From contig CM043942.1 in NCBI GenBank assembly GCA_014529385.2, forward strand, positions 7,191,001 to 7,255,000: a DNA stretch of 64,000 nt. Reading direction: 5' to 3'. This document shows positions 9,515 to 20,727 of the stretch, in pieces. The DNA is from Adiantum capillus-veneris. Taxonomy: Eukaryota; Streptophyta; Polypodiopsida; Polypodiales; Pteridaceae. The notes beneath the pieces were generated by a model. It did no database searches. It saw only the letters and a program-made list of their open reading frames with translations, and was not told the DNA's origin. Each line of letters opens with the position of its first letter. The first letter of the stretch is position 1. Made by a program: the position numbers and the translations under genes.

Positions 9515-9966
9515 ATTATGCATGAAGGGTCATCCAAGTATTATGTCATGGTCATTTTTCTTGCCAAAATCCACTATTGCAAATGTATGCTTGTACTCGA
9601 TTCCACAAGACTTAACAATTATTTTCTCCAAAAGCCCTACGGGTCTCTCCATATAACGGTCAACCAGTTTTGCAGCTTCATTCTAGTGGTTTTCAAAGCT
9701 AGTTTTCCCCATTTCTTCCATACGTCCTTTATTGCGATGGCCACACTAGCTCCACTGTCAAGAATTGCCATGGTGGTAACACCTTCTAATTCAAGCGGGA
9801 GCATGGTATTGCCATCTTTCCCTTCACAGTATTCTCCTACCTTGTTTAAAGGCACTGGCTGCATGGTTACTTGAGATTTTTTTTTGAAGCCTTGATTCCT
9901 TCCTGTATTCGTGAATTCGAATCCCTTACTCCAAATTTTTTGAGACATTTTCCTTCCATATTCCAC
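9515..9966 (-). CDS. Retrotransposon aspartic protease (copy B)
   Basis: The 109-aa frame at 9637-9966 contains NKVGEYCEGKDGNTMLPLE followed by MAILDSGASVAIA, the DSGA active site of retropepsin-type proteases with its hydrophobic lead-in. In other frames, downstream sequence reaches the DWGHNHIYLRH end of the domain near 9500. The enzyme would cleave the Gag-Pol polyprotein. The active-site residues are intact, although the reading frame is not continuous with its neighbours. Confidence 0.88.
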
Positions 9967-10043
9967 ATATTAGGTCTTAATGTGAGAAGCTCTACTAGAG
10001 TAATGATACAAGTTACTGGAGTCGATAAGAGTGTTATCAACCC

Positions 10044-10832
10044 CTAGGAGTCCATACCCTTCCTTGTAGCAAGTTGTTGTAATGGTACATTTTTCACATC
10101 TGACTTTGCTTCATACTCTCCCATACATGAGGGTAACATTTTTAGAGATACAGGTTGGCTATCCCAAGATTTCACAGATCCCTTGTCTCCCCTATAAGAG
10201 TGCATCTCTAGATCTGCTTGAGGTCCTTCCTCAAATTCTTCAATAGGAGGAAGGAAGTCATCTTCTCCCATACTGGTTTTGTTAACCCTTTGGCTTAGTT
10301 CATTAGCTTCATTGGCTTCACTTATCAATCTCCAAAGATCATTTAAGCCCTCGTCGCTTTTATACAATTCAGGTGTGATAGGTTGGAACCCTTCTGATGT
10401 TGAGTATGTTGTGTTCAACACTATCCCCGGTTTTTCTATTGAATGTTCAGGTTTTAATTCAATTTTTGGACTAACAGTTAGTTGTTCTGATCCATGTGTT
10501 GGAGGGTTCCTCGGCATTGGTATTGGACGTTCTACCTCCTCCACCTATTTCCTTGAAGTTGGTTCTAGTAAGGTTTGCGCAGTTTGGGTTATATTTTGAT
10601 ACATTTCTAGTCTTTATTTTTGCAACTCAGCATAGGGATATGTCATCCATTTTCGTTCCTGAGTTTGGTCGATTTTAAGCCTTGAGTCATATGCCTTCAA
10701 GAGTGCGTCTAGATGTTTGCTTACTTTTTCTACTAGTACGGATCCACCTGATCCCACACTTTTGGATTTCACTTTCTTCTCAAGCTCTATGTCTGTTTGG
10801 TGTTTCTGGTCTTTGAAGTGCTTGTCTTTCAA
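10044..10832 (-). pseudogene. Gag-protease linker region (copy B)
   Basis: Two open frames (10044-10544 and 10614-10832) carry low-complexity, charged sequence, for example EEVERPIPMPRNPPTHGSEQ and VSKHLDALLKAYDSRLKIDQ. The second matches copy C at about 45200 (AALESYQAGLKVGQ). No domain is recognised. The position between the zinc knuckles and protease suggests the C-terminal part of Gag. Confidence 0.6.
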
Positions 10833-10908
10833 GGTTTTCTTGTCTGTCTTTTGTTTGCTGTAATTCTTCCGTTATGACATTTTGTTCTCTTTCTTTCCTC
10901 ACTTCTAC

Positions 10909-11250
10909 CTATGCTTTTCTAGCTTTCCATGTGTTTCGTTGACTTTTCCGTTCAATGCTAGGTGTTTTACATCTTGGTTCTTCATTTTCAAGTCCCCCTT
11001 TTCCTTTTTGAGCCTGAGTTCGTGTGATGACCTGTATAGGTATTACTGTTTCATTCTTGGAACCACTGCTTGAAGGGATAGCCTCCAAAATGTTTATGGT
11101 TGCTTTAGCTTCTTTATTTGGAATTTTTGGGCAATCGGCAATCAAATGAGTGATGCCACAATGTGGATAATACGCATTGACTCGAACAATTTTTGATTGA
11201 GGAGAGTCTTTCATAAGATGATCGCCCCCACATTTATAGCAAGGTCCCAA
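10909..11250 (-). pseudogene. Gag zinc knuckles, both lacking one ligand (copy B)
   Basis: Two CCHC-type knuckles of nucleocapsid follow each other: CYKCGGDHLMKDS and YPHCGITHLIADC. In the first the final Cys is Ser; in the second the first Cys is replaced by an aromatic residue. Intact CX2CX4HX4C knuckles bind the genomic RNA. The 113-aa frame continues into basic sequence (TQAQKGKGGLENEEP). Either this copy has decayed or the lineage tolerates altered ligands; the copy C knuckles also deviate. Confidence 0.7.
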
Positions 11251-13721
11251 CAGTTGTTGTGGATCTCCTTGAGCTCCCCTCTCTTGGTAAGGGGTCTTGG
11301 TCCTTTGAAACCTCCATTGGCTATGAACAACAATGTTCTTTCATCCAAACTATATCTACTTTCTCTTGCAGCCTGTGTCACGGTTGGTTGTCCAACATTG
11401 CCGATCATACTCCATGGTTCCAGCGCTCTCGGTTCCTCTGGTGGGTAGTATGCTGGGCATGCCATTGTTCCAATTGTCTCTTCATAATAAACAGGGACAG
11501 GCACTAACGCTTGCTCCTTTGATTCTTCCACAGCAAGCGTGTATCTCACACCTGTCGGTCTTGTCCCTGGGAGTGGTGGTTGTTGCGCTAAAACTGGCTG
11601 TGGTCGCTCAACCCAAGCTGGTCATGGAAAATTCCCCGCAGTATATCTAGGTACAGGTGGCACTTGAGGTGGCGCTACTTGCGGTTGGGAAACATAGTGT
11701 CGTTCTCTCACATACCCTTTATTATAGTAGCATTCTTCAGTAACATGATTTGTCCATTTCTGTTCGATGGCACATCACTTTAATGGCTTAGCCTGTGGCT
11801 TGGCAAATGGGCTAATCCTCTATCAATCGCTCCTGATAGCACCTCCTCTATCAATCGCTCCCGGTTCATTTCATTGTACTGTCTTTCCAAACTTTGACCC
11901 ACTTTGTTGAGATGATGAATCATCATCTCTGTCTCTTAGATCTCCAACTATGTAGATCTCACAGTTATCTACAAGGAACAAAGCCTCTTTGGTTAACTCA
12001 TTTAGAGTGGGGCTTTTCTTCATATGAAAATCCTTTTGAAGATCTGCATTTCTCAATCCTTGGATAAATATCAACATCAGTTTGGATTGAGTAGGTAGTT
12101 CTTCCATTGGTCAGAACTTTACGTATTGTTTCAGCCGTAGGCCTGCCTTCCTAACAGATTCTCCCTCTTTCTGTTTAAACTTGTGGATTTGAGAGAAAGT
12201 ATTGTGGGCTATCTCCCTTTGAGAGAATTCCTCCACAAACTCATCAAAAGCTTCTTGGATGGTCCCAAAATCTTGCCTTTCAATAGAGTCAAACCAGGTG
12301 GCGGCGTCTTCCTCTAGAGTGCGTCCAAATCCTGCAAATTGTGTATCGAAGTCTCTAACCTCTTCTATTCAGATCACTCTCAAGAACGTTTCCACGTGAT
12401 CTCTAGGATCGCCTTCTCCTGAATACCTTTTGTGTACCCATTTATGGACTTTAGAGGTCTAACACGTCTTTGTTCCACTAGTTGAACTATGGAATCTTCT
12501 CGTCTTTCTCCCCTCACAAGGTTTGGTCCAGGTCTCTATCTTCCGTAAACTGCACCTCCTGTCCCATATCCTCTGTATGACCTTTCAATAGGTGGTTCCA
12601 TTGCAAACCCTCTTTTGGTCTTAATTCTCTCCATATAGGGGAATCCTACTGTGGTTGGCGCCATTGTTGGTCCCTTGCTTTCCTTGGGATAAGAATAAGA
12701 GTAAGTGGGTAGGGGTGAGACTATAGGGGTCACATATGAACTATTTGTAATAGCAACGTTTCTGGATTTGTGTTGAGAGATGAAGGAAAAACTGGTATTT
12801 CTACTGTTCCAACTTGCCTAGCTGGTATTCTGGTCTCATCCTCCATTTCCTCAAAGGGATTAGTAGATTTACTAGGGGTAGGGTTTAGTCCTTGAGTGGC
12901 AGTGAGTTCTATTGGAATTACCCTAGTGGCTAACAATCTTGCTACCTTTGCTTTTTCTATTTGCCTATACTCTCTTCCATATTTGTCAACATATAGTATG
13001 AGACTCCCTCACTTGATTCATATGAGAATAAGTACAGAGTCTTTTCTATGCCTAGATCAAAGGCAAATGGTGCTAGACATCAAAAATATGTCTTGACTCT
13101 CCCATTCAGGTATACCGCTCCTTGGCTAGTCTCAACTTTAGTCACCTTCTTGTCAAACACTAGGGTGACATTAGGAAGGTCTATTAGAGGCGGTATTTTG
13201 GTGATTTTAGAAACCATCTTCCCATTTACCACATTATCCTCATACTTGCTGTAGTTCTCTGGATCCTTAACAATAAGGTAATGTGTTCCCTTGTCATCAC
13301 GAAATCTATCCCCATCATCATACGCTAGAAGGGCATCCGCTCCTTCTACAGGTTTTTCCTCAATATATATGCTTTTTTGTCCCCTTTCATCAGCATAGAC
13401 CAAAGCCCCATGGGTATTTGGTCCTTCTAAGTAAAAGGTTGTAAACCTTAATTTCTGAGGAGGGTTTCTAGAGGTGCTCCCTCCTTCTCCTTGGATTGGT
13501 TGTTGGTTAACCGTGGTGTCCCGGTCCGCCATGAGATAAAAGGATTGTTCAGAGGAGGTGTCGGTTCCACTAATGTCTTCTATGATTGGTGCTAGTGGAT
13601 CTATTCTAGCTTGGGTCACACTCTCTTCCGTAGACACTATGCTGACCTGATCTCCTTGTGATTTTTGGTCTCTTTGGAGGTTTCTTCCTAATCTCAAATA
13701 CATCAATCCCTTAACACACAC
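11211..13721 (-). pseudogene. gag region (copy B)
   Basis: Successive frames cover Gag from its start to the knuckles. The N-terminal frame (13080-13721) has YLRLGRNL, FTTFYLEGPNTHGALVYADE and GTHYLIVKDPENYSKYED. Proline-rich frames lie at 12536-12936. The capsid-like core at about 11870-12480 includes WFDSIERQDFGTI and, in the 78-aa frame, LMLIFIQGLRNADLQKDFH. Then comes the C-terminal frame 11211-11549. Copy C starts with a comparable MSLRSGRILA segment. Multiple stops and shifts separate the frames. Confidence 0.8.
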
Positions 13722-15853
13722 ACCACTACAAATCCAAACCTTTTACCTTTAGAGTTTGCTCTGTTGTGTCTTACTCTGGCTATTTCAGCTCTCCAATTGG
13801 TTGATTGATTGCACTTCCGATTGGTCTGGACTTGCTGGACTTTGTTTTTGGCTATCTATACAAAACTTTAGAATCTACAAATCTTTGTCAATGGTGGTTC
13901 TCTTTAGTAACACTCCGTATTGATTAGGAAGAACATTGAAGTATTTCCTGTCCAAAGCTTCCTTTGGAAGGGTTGGTTCCCCGTATATGTTATTATCACT
14001 GAGTTGACTAGCAAAATGTGTTGTCAGAGTTAAGTGGATTACCTAGCAAGCTCAAGTTTCTCAGTCTGCTCTAAATCTGGCTGTTATATTTTTACGCGTA
14101 TAAAGTTTATTAGTCAAAATGGCAATATTTCTTCACCAGCTATCCTCTACCATTCATGTAACTCTCAGAAACTTTCAAAATGACAATTGGACCACTTTAG
14201 TGTAAGTTACAATTTGAAGCAGATTGATTTTGGATCTTTTTTCTGTTTTTTGGCACTTAGAGGCTCAAATACTTTCCAACTTGAGTGTAATCTTGGCTAT
14301 TGGCGTCTAAGGTCCCTTGGAATGCAAGGATATGCCCCAGTTCAACTTTAGAAGTCAATAGGGTCAAAAAGACATTATACACGTATAAAGTCTTTTTGAC
14401 CAGCTTGACTAGATTTTTGCTGGTTTGTGCTTATAGTTGTGTGCTCATACTCCCTGTATGGTCTTAAGTTCAAATAATGGTCAATAGCATCAAAAACATA
14501 TAATGTCTTTTTGAGCCGATTGACATGAAACTTGCTCTAGAGGTAGCCCCACACTCAGGGACTTCACAGATATTCTCTGACTTGAGTTTGGAATCAAGTT
14601 TGTTCAAGTTGTGACCAAAAAGGGTGTGTAGAGTGTTTGTATTGTTTCTTGGTCTTTTCAAGCTCAGATTTGGTCCACATGCAATAAAATATAAGCTATG
14701 GACTTCCCCAAGGCTTTATGAAACTCTGGGCATATACCTTTGTACCATTTGATTCTATTCTAGGCAGTTAGACTTTATACGCGTATGAAGTTTATTTGAC
14801 AAAAATGAACTTAAATCTCAACCCAAGGTTCTTTTTTGTATGTACTCAAAGCATATGTGCTCAAAATCAAGTTTTGATGTCAATGATTCACCAATTCACC
14901 ACTTTTCTTTGTTTTTGGTTAGAATTTGCAAAATTCTCTCCAGATGTAAAGTTGGCTGACAAAATGGTATGGAATCTTGTAGTCAAGCTTATAGACACCT
15001 TGCTTAGTGATGACAACATGCATGATATTGCCCAAATCTATGCTGGAGACATTATATGCATATGAAGTCTCTTGTCTCAAAATTTAGATCTGTTTCTACC
15101 TTAAGTTCCCTTACTTATCAGCATCATGTACATGTGTTCACAACAAAATTTAAAGCTCAAAAGTGCTTACAAACACAAGTTTTTGATTTTGTTAGTTACA
15201 ACCACTCTGGGTTTTGGCTTTTGGTCTCCATTTCTATGTCAAAGTTTCCCACTCAAGGTGTTCCTAGGGTATAAATACTCATTTGAATACTCTGGTACAA
15301 TAACTTTCCACAAGTTTGGTCTCTTTTTAGCCCTGGAGACTTTATACGCGTATAAATTCTAACCTTGCAAAATTTAGATTTTGATATGCAAGGATCCTTT
15401 TGATGCCTTCTTATGCCCTCAGCAATCCTCAGTCATGCAAAACAGTTTTATGAACCTTGTTTTGCACTAAGAATCACTCTCTTTTCAACATTTCAATGCA
15501 ACCAATCAACTCGAGCAAACTTTCATTGATGGACAGCTCTAGATCAAGATCAATTCACCTACCTAAAGCTACTCCTAAACATACATAATTGGCTTTTGCA
15601 ATTGTGAGTAAATAAGCACTTAACTGACACACACGGAGTAGCCAATGCTTTTATCACCTCTTCAACCACTCAAGCTCCCAAACCAATACAATTCTAAACT
15701 AAAACCATCAACACGGGTGACCAAGGCAAGACACACACTTTCTAGCACCTCTCTATAGGTCCTAACTAAACTAAGATAGAAAGAATACTCTGGCACACTA
15801 GAGGAACTCTCACCTCATAGGATTAGTCTAAGGTCACTTGCCTAGGGCTTCGT
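13722..15853 (-). other. Long untranslated leader of copy B with periodic palindromes
   Basis: About 2.1 kb of AT-rich sequence lies between the PBS and gag. It carries a TATACGCGTATA-type palindrome, usually followed by an AAGT-type word, with cores at 14093, 14378, 14778, 15055 (TATGCATA variant) and 15345, plus a degraded one at 14497. Spacings are about 285, 119, 281, 277 and 290 bp, so the leader appears to be built of diverged repeats of roughly 280 bp, one of them shortened. Similar arrays occur at 41.3-42.2 and 57.6-58.2 kb. Confidence 0.75.
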
Positions 15854-15871
15854 TCCCCAATAGTGGCACCA
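15854..15871 (-). other. Primer-binding site of copy B
   Basis: The minus strand reads TGGTGCCACTATTGGGGA, one base after the CAACA end of the LTR. It is similar to the site at 4308 and to a tRNA-Asp-type PBS, from which it differs mainly by transitions. Which tRNA primes this lineage is therefore inferred. Confidence 0.65.
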
Positions 15872-15872
15872 A

Positions 15873-16435
15873 TGTTGGTGGGTATGGCGCGAGCGGACGC
15901 TAGCATATCGAGAATAGAACCAACAACTCTATGTTGGCCAAGGGCGAAGCTTAACCCATAGGTGCATGGAAACAAGAAGATGGGTGTGAAACTACTTCTT
16001 GCGCCTTCTAAGACAATCTCTAATAGAGGAAATCGAATCCAAGCGTTCTTACGCACTAGTGAAAGCAATCCAACCTACGATGCTAATGATATCCGAATCT
16101 CGGCAAAATACATTTGAAATGTCATGAAACTCACAAGATATACTCTCCTTATCATGAGATCAATACCCTATGGACTGTGACTTGATAGCCGACCTCCAAC
16201 TACCTCTTGCGACAATCGCGTATAAAGATAGGCAGCTCCGCCTATATTGACTTTTAGGGTTTTATTCAAAAGTTGGGTTTAGGGTTACAAAAATTGACTT
16301 ATATACAATCCTCCATACAGGCTCGTTCCCACAAAGTCTAATGGCTGCTCAAATATTACAAAAGGTATCATTCCGCTTCAAAAAATAATGGTACAATATA
16401 TTGGGGAAACTTCTTCTGTGTTCCGCCGTCAACAA
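15873..16435 (-). repeat. 5' LTR of gypsy copy B
   Basis: The 563-bp segment starts TGTTG and ends CAACA on the minus strand, a 5-bp inverted repeat typical of LTR ends. A PBS follows directly. TATATAAG-like sequence at about 16299-16305 (minus) is a plausible TATA box. No second copy exists in the window, so the 3' LTR has been lost or lies elsewhere. Confidence 0.75.
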
Positions 16436-16735
16436 TGCCCGATCTGCTATGCTTTTGCCAGCAACTAAAATTTGACTCTCCTCCAAGCCAAGCTTTACAC
16501 AAAGAGATCTGCCAATTGCTTACAAAGCTTCAAAGCTCCCAAGACTCCGTCTTCAATGGAGCCGCTGCACACGTTAGATAGCGGAGAGGCCTGATCTCCT
16601 CAGGGTGCTCGAGGAGCTCTCATCCGACGCCGCCGAGCCAGATTTACTACCACCGAGCTCAAGCTACCATAACCAAGCTCCATTGCTCCCGTGTCTATCA
16701 TTGAGAAGCTATTGTGGACGCGGTTTGCCGTTGTA
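16436..16735 (-). other. Internal piece of an initiator-Met-primed element
   Basis: This is sequence downstream (minus strand) of the PBS at 16736. It has short frames such as MIDTGAMELGYGSLSSVVV but nothing that I can assign with confidence. It is interrupted at 16435 by the LTR of copy B, so copy B probably inserted here. Confidence 0.4.
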
Positions 16736-16747
16736 GCTCTGATACCA
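16736..16747 (-). other. Primer-binding site for initiator Met tRNA
   Basis: The minus strand reads TGGTATCAGAGC, the standard plant PBS complementary to initiator methionine tRNA, two bases after the LTR end ACA at 16750. Confidence 0.85.
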
Positions 16748-16749
16748 CT

Positions 16750-16971
16750 TGTGAGTGCAGGTGTGCACGGATGCGAGCGTGCGATGCGATGCGTGCGGGG
16801 AAGAGGAGGAACACATGATGGTGTGGGTGGAGCAACCATTTCATGAAGTGGTGAGGGAGGTGCTCCTTATTCATATGTATATAATGAATAAGGGCATGTA
16901 CACATGGTGGGCGGGTGGCCGAACATTGGACGCCCGACACCGGGCAAAGGTGCAACATCTTTACCCCAACA
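16750..16971 (-). repeat. Short LTR (about 220 bp), copy 1
   Basis: The minus strand begins TGTTGGGGTAAAG and ends CTCACA just before an initiator-Met PBS. A second copy with the same start and nearly the same length lies at 19594-19809. The sequences outside the two copies differ, which fixes the boundary at TGTTGGGG. The small size suggests a TRIM-like or otherwise small element. No 3' LTR was located. Confidence 0.6.
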
Positions 16972-17498
16972 CCATATTTACTTGGAGACGGTCCCCCCTC
17001 CAAAAGACTTTTGTATTATATGTTTTCCCATAAAGAGAGACTTGGTACAATACATTCTTTGTGTTCCTTGAGACCCTATTGATGCCATGAATATGGAAAT
17101 TGCTGTTTTTGGATAATATTGCTTCATGCACCAATATTATGCCAAAAACAACAATTGAACTTACTTGCAATAGCATAAAAACTTGTCCCCGTCTCAATTC
17201 CAAGACCTCAAACACCTTCAAAGGTGAAGAGAGCTAGCGAGGAGTGAGGAAAGTGAAGAAGAAGAAGATGTAACATACGAGAAAGAAGTATTCTCCTCAC
17301 ATATCATCACTCTTAGAGCACAGCTTAGCATAGTAATGGAGATTTGAGTAGATGATGAGCATGCTTCAAAGCTTGTATCTTGCTTGGATTTGCATTTGAT
17401 ATCCAAGAGGTGTTTGTGTAGGCTCTCTACATCTCAAGATTGAAGAAGGAGATCGTCTCTTGCTTAACAGACCATGAGAGAATGTGTGTGTAGGCTCG

Positions 17499-17563
<65 letters not shown>

Positions 17564-18319
17564 GTCGACTTAGCTAGGATGCACTAGTTGCAAGCTCATT
17601 TGCCCCCAGCCTAGGGCTAGCCAATGAGAGTCCTTGATCATAACAAGCAAGGAGTGTAGCCTTTAGACAAGTGTCCTTCTTTCCCCCTCTGAGAGAGAGC
17701 TTGCTTTATTAATAAATGATGCTAAATTCTTATTGGCTCCCTTGGTACACTTTCCAATAAGAATAAGGTAGGCCCTAATTCTTATTGGTCCTTTTTAGAG
17801 CTTTTCCATAAAGTTTAGGCTTAATTTAATTAAGCTTAATTCTCATTAGACCTTTCCATAAGCCATCCAATAGCATTCAAGCTTAATTGTGGGCAACTAA
17901 GCTAGGGGCCTGACATGTGTCCCTTATGCCTCTTGTGGAAGGGTGACTCTTGGGTTGTGAGTGTGTTCTCTCTCATGCTCCTACTTGTAGGGATTGCCCC
18001 CTCCTTTCTAGGAGTTGCATCGAATTTTTGGCTCAAGCACCTCAAGCACCTCAACCACTTAATGTTGGCCAAAATCTCATTTAAAGGTTCTAGGTCTAAG
18101 GACTTCTAGCACTAATCTTTGGAGGCTTTAATGAAGCTTACCCGAAGGTCTTTTAAAGCTCCATTAGGTGCACAGTGATCCTTTGTATACCTCTCTCCAT
18201 TTGGACCCTTACCAAGATGAGCTTATCTCTCCTCTTGGGTCCCTGCTGAGAATGGGTCTACCGGCACATTTCTGTATCCTAACTCTTGTTCCCATTTATT
18301 TCCCCATATTAAATGATCA
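16972..18319 (-). repeat. Truncated LTR related to the LTR at 58.3-59.8 kb
   Basis: On the minus strand it starts TGATCATTTAATATGGGGA, identical over about 19 bases to the start of the 58,268 LTR. It shares blocks such as GGGACACATGTCAG, ATGAGAGAGAA and TTTTGGAGGGGGGACC in the same order. It lacks the last 200 or so bases of that LTR and is cut at 16971 by the short LTR. It contains the (GA)n tract at 17505-17560. Confidence 0.65.
17505..17560. repeat. (GA)n microsatellite
   Basis: About 28 uninterrupted GA dinucleotides inside the truncated LTR, at a place where the related LTR at 58.6 kb has a (CA)n tract instead. Confidence 0.95.
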
Positions 18320-19579
18320 ATTCAATATGAGAAAATCATTTGGGATAGGTATATATTAGATTTTATGACACTACACAATAAGTGCATTGTGATTTTTACG
18401 TTTAGTGCATGGCATTTAAAGAATGACAGCTTGACCAATTTGAATGAGTGAAAAAAATTACGAGTTTATGTGGATCCATAAATAAGCCTTCTTGGTGGAG
18501 GAGGTGATCAGAAGGCGCCAAATTTGGGCAAAGTGTGGATGACTTGCTGGACATTCTAACAAAGTTTAGAAAAACCTGAGAGTTAAAAGACTCTATAGTA
18601 GAGAAGGAGTGGCAAATACCATTCTCTATAAAACAAATAAAAAACCATAACACTACTCAATGCCAATGAGTAGAAATGCTAAAATGGCTCCACATTTTTA
18701 CATACAATGGCAATCCACACTCAACGTACATCCACGGAGTGACAGCACATAAAGAAGCCCCACAAGATTTGCAATCCGGAAACCCGATCAATGCAAAAAC
18801 AATGCTCTCAAGAGAGCTCACCGGTTCTCAAAAGTGCTCGCTCGCTAAAATACATGTATAATGGGCATCAACCATGTGCCATAACCATATACAAACCCAT
18901 TTGCAAAGATCATAAACCAAAGCACAAAATTGCTGCCAAAGTATTTTGTGAAAACTTGTGAAAGAAGCTCAAGGTGTGTGCTCCAAAAAATGAGTCTATC
19001 AAGAGACCGCTTTGATGGTGTGTAAACGCCTCCGTGACTCTTTGCCCAAATTTATTAAAAACCCTCAAACCACAAGCTTTGCACAAGCTACAATTGCATC
19101 TTTAGCTTAGAATTTATGCACCCAACTTTGAGCACCTGTCGTGCTTCCAAAAGTGCATCGAACTCCCACACTATGCAAAAACAGAAAACATACAATTTCT
19201 ACATATAGTCAGTCTGAGTTGAATATCAGCAAAATGATGAGGAATATGCAAAAAGTTTCTTCTGCAAAGTTGTAGACCATGTCAAAAGAGATGGGCTCTG
19301 CAAGCAGAGTATTTAGATTTTTCTTTTACAAGGAGAAAAATGAATCTGCAAATAGTGCTTTTGTGCACACAGTTTTTAGGGCAGCACCTTCACTTACACA
19401 CAATCTTCCACACTATCTTCTGAGCTTCCACAAGAGCATACATCACTCTCAGTTGAGTTTGTAAGTCCCATTGCATTGTCACAAAGCTTTTAAGATTTCT
19501 TGATCTCTCCACCGTCCAGAGCGAGCGAGCTATGTCCTTGAAGCTCTCAAAGATGTCGTGTTCTCATCGATCATCATGC
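18320..19579. other. No gene seen; internal or flanking DNA of small LTR element
   Basis: This stretch follows the PBS at 19580 in minus orientation and could be the internal region of the element whose LTR is at 19594. It has no gag or pol similarity and only short frames. No polypurine tract is evident next to 18319. Confidence 0.35.
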
Positions 19580-19591
19580 GCTCTGATACCA
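19580..19591 (-). other. Primer-binding site for initiator Met tRNA
   Basis: The minus strand reads TGGTATCAGAGC, two bases after the CA end of the short LTR copy 2. Confidence 0.85.
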
Positions 19592-19593
19592 AT

Positions 19594-19809
19594 TGAAGAG
19601 TACGTGTGCATGGATGTGTGCATACAAGGAGAGAGAGAAGGGGGGAAAGAGACAACATAGGATGTGGGTGGAGCAGCTCAACACTATGTGTGTCAGAGAG
19701 CCCCTTATTCTTCTATCTAGTAAAGAACAAGGTGTGTACAAGTAATGGGCGGTTAGACATCTCTAACGTGTTCGAACGAGGTAAAAGGAAAATCGCCTTT
19801 ACCCCAACA
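19594..19809 (-). repeat. Short LTR (216 bp), copy 2
   Basis: The minus strand starts TGTTGGGGTAAAGG and ends CTCTTCA before an initiator-Met PBS. The overall plan and several blocks (TGGGTGGAGCA, GCCCCTTATTC-like and GTGTACA in the plus sense) match copy 1 at 16750-16971, with substantial divergence between them. Confidence 0.6.
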
Positions 19810-20672
19810 TGGAAGGGGGGATCTTGAAGTGTTTGGATGAAGTACTTAAAGATTGGAGCATGTCAATCTTTATAGATCGACAATCGTAGTCTTGGACGCC
19901 AATACACAGGGCTTTAGTTTTGTCGAGGGATCTGTTTTGAGTGAGTTTGATAGCATGGAAAAGTGTGCCATCTAAATTGTTCTGGGCCTTGATAGGGTTT
20001 TGGAGAGTATTATGCACTATATGGAGTTAGTAGGAATTGGCGGCTCATCCATCGGGCTTATGGTTGCCGAGTTATAGCCTATTGAAGTTTGGATGAGCTG
20101 CTGAGTAGGAAAATTTGATGATTTTTTTCCAGTCTTGCTCACATCAATTAGAGTGCTTGGCAAGGTAAAAAAATGGTGGGATTCTAGAGTCTTGGAGTTG
20201 GCAATGGGTATATCCACTTGGGCTTTACAACTCACCCATTTGGTAAATGAGCAGGGAGAAAAAGGAGCTCAAAGGCTGCACTTGGAATGGGATTTTTTGG
20301 GTGATTTTAGAAGGTTTTTTTGAAGCTTGGATGGGGTGAAGGTGGTGAGCAGCCATGTGGCTGTGCAAATGGTCCCATATGTCCTACCATGAATTGGGAA
20401 CATGGGGTATCTGAACAACATTGGATGCCTCACTTGGGCAGCATGAGGAGAGAGTGAAGCTCATGTGAGCTCTGGAGATGGTGGCCGCTCACGGGTGCTG
20501 CTCGCAGCGACGAAGGTGGGGTAGATGGTGCCCTTAGGCTGCCGATGATGGCATGTTTGACGCTGATGATGTTGGTGCGGGCGATGATCGTTGGTGTTGG
20601 ACAGTGCTGATGTGGCAGTTTTGCAGGGCAGGTTCCCACGGCCCAAAAGGGCACCAATCTTTTTGTTGAGGA

Positions 20673-20693
20673 GGGGGGGGGGGGGGGGGGGGG
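20673..20693 (+). repeat. G homopolymer, about 21 bases
   Basis: An uninterrupted G run followed six bases later by an inverted repeat. Runs this long are prone to length error in assembly and can form G-quadruplex structures. Confidence 0.9.
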
Positions 20694-20698
20694 TTCCA

Positions 20699-20727
20699 CC
20701 CTTGTCACGGCGCCGTGACAACAAGGG
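20699..20727. repeat. Short inverted repeat
   Basis: The arms CCCTTGTCACGGC and GCCGTGACAA(CAA)GGG are complementary apart from three extra bases in the right arm. They abut with no loop, so they would form a cruciform or stem. It lies immediately after the G run. Function unknown. Confidence 0.6.

Larger units (their letters stand above)
5405..16435 (-). mobile_element. Ty3/gypsy retrotransposon copy B (5' LTR to integrase, 3' LTR missing)
   Basis: Reading on the minus strand the order is 5' LTR, PBS, a 2.1-kb leader with periodic palindromes, gag, zinc knuckles, aspartic protease, an extra domain, RT, RNase H, first zinc module, second zinc module and integrase. The order PR-RT-RH-IN is that of Ty3/gypsy. 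Coding similarity fades at about 5405 and no copy of the LTR follows, so the 3' end is lost. Stops and frameshifts occur in most domains, but this is the most complete copy in the window. Confidence 0.92.
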
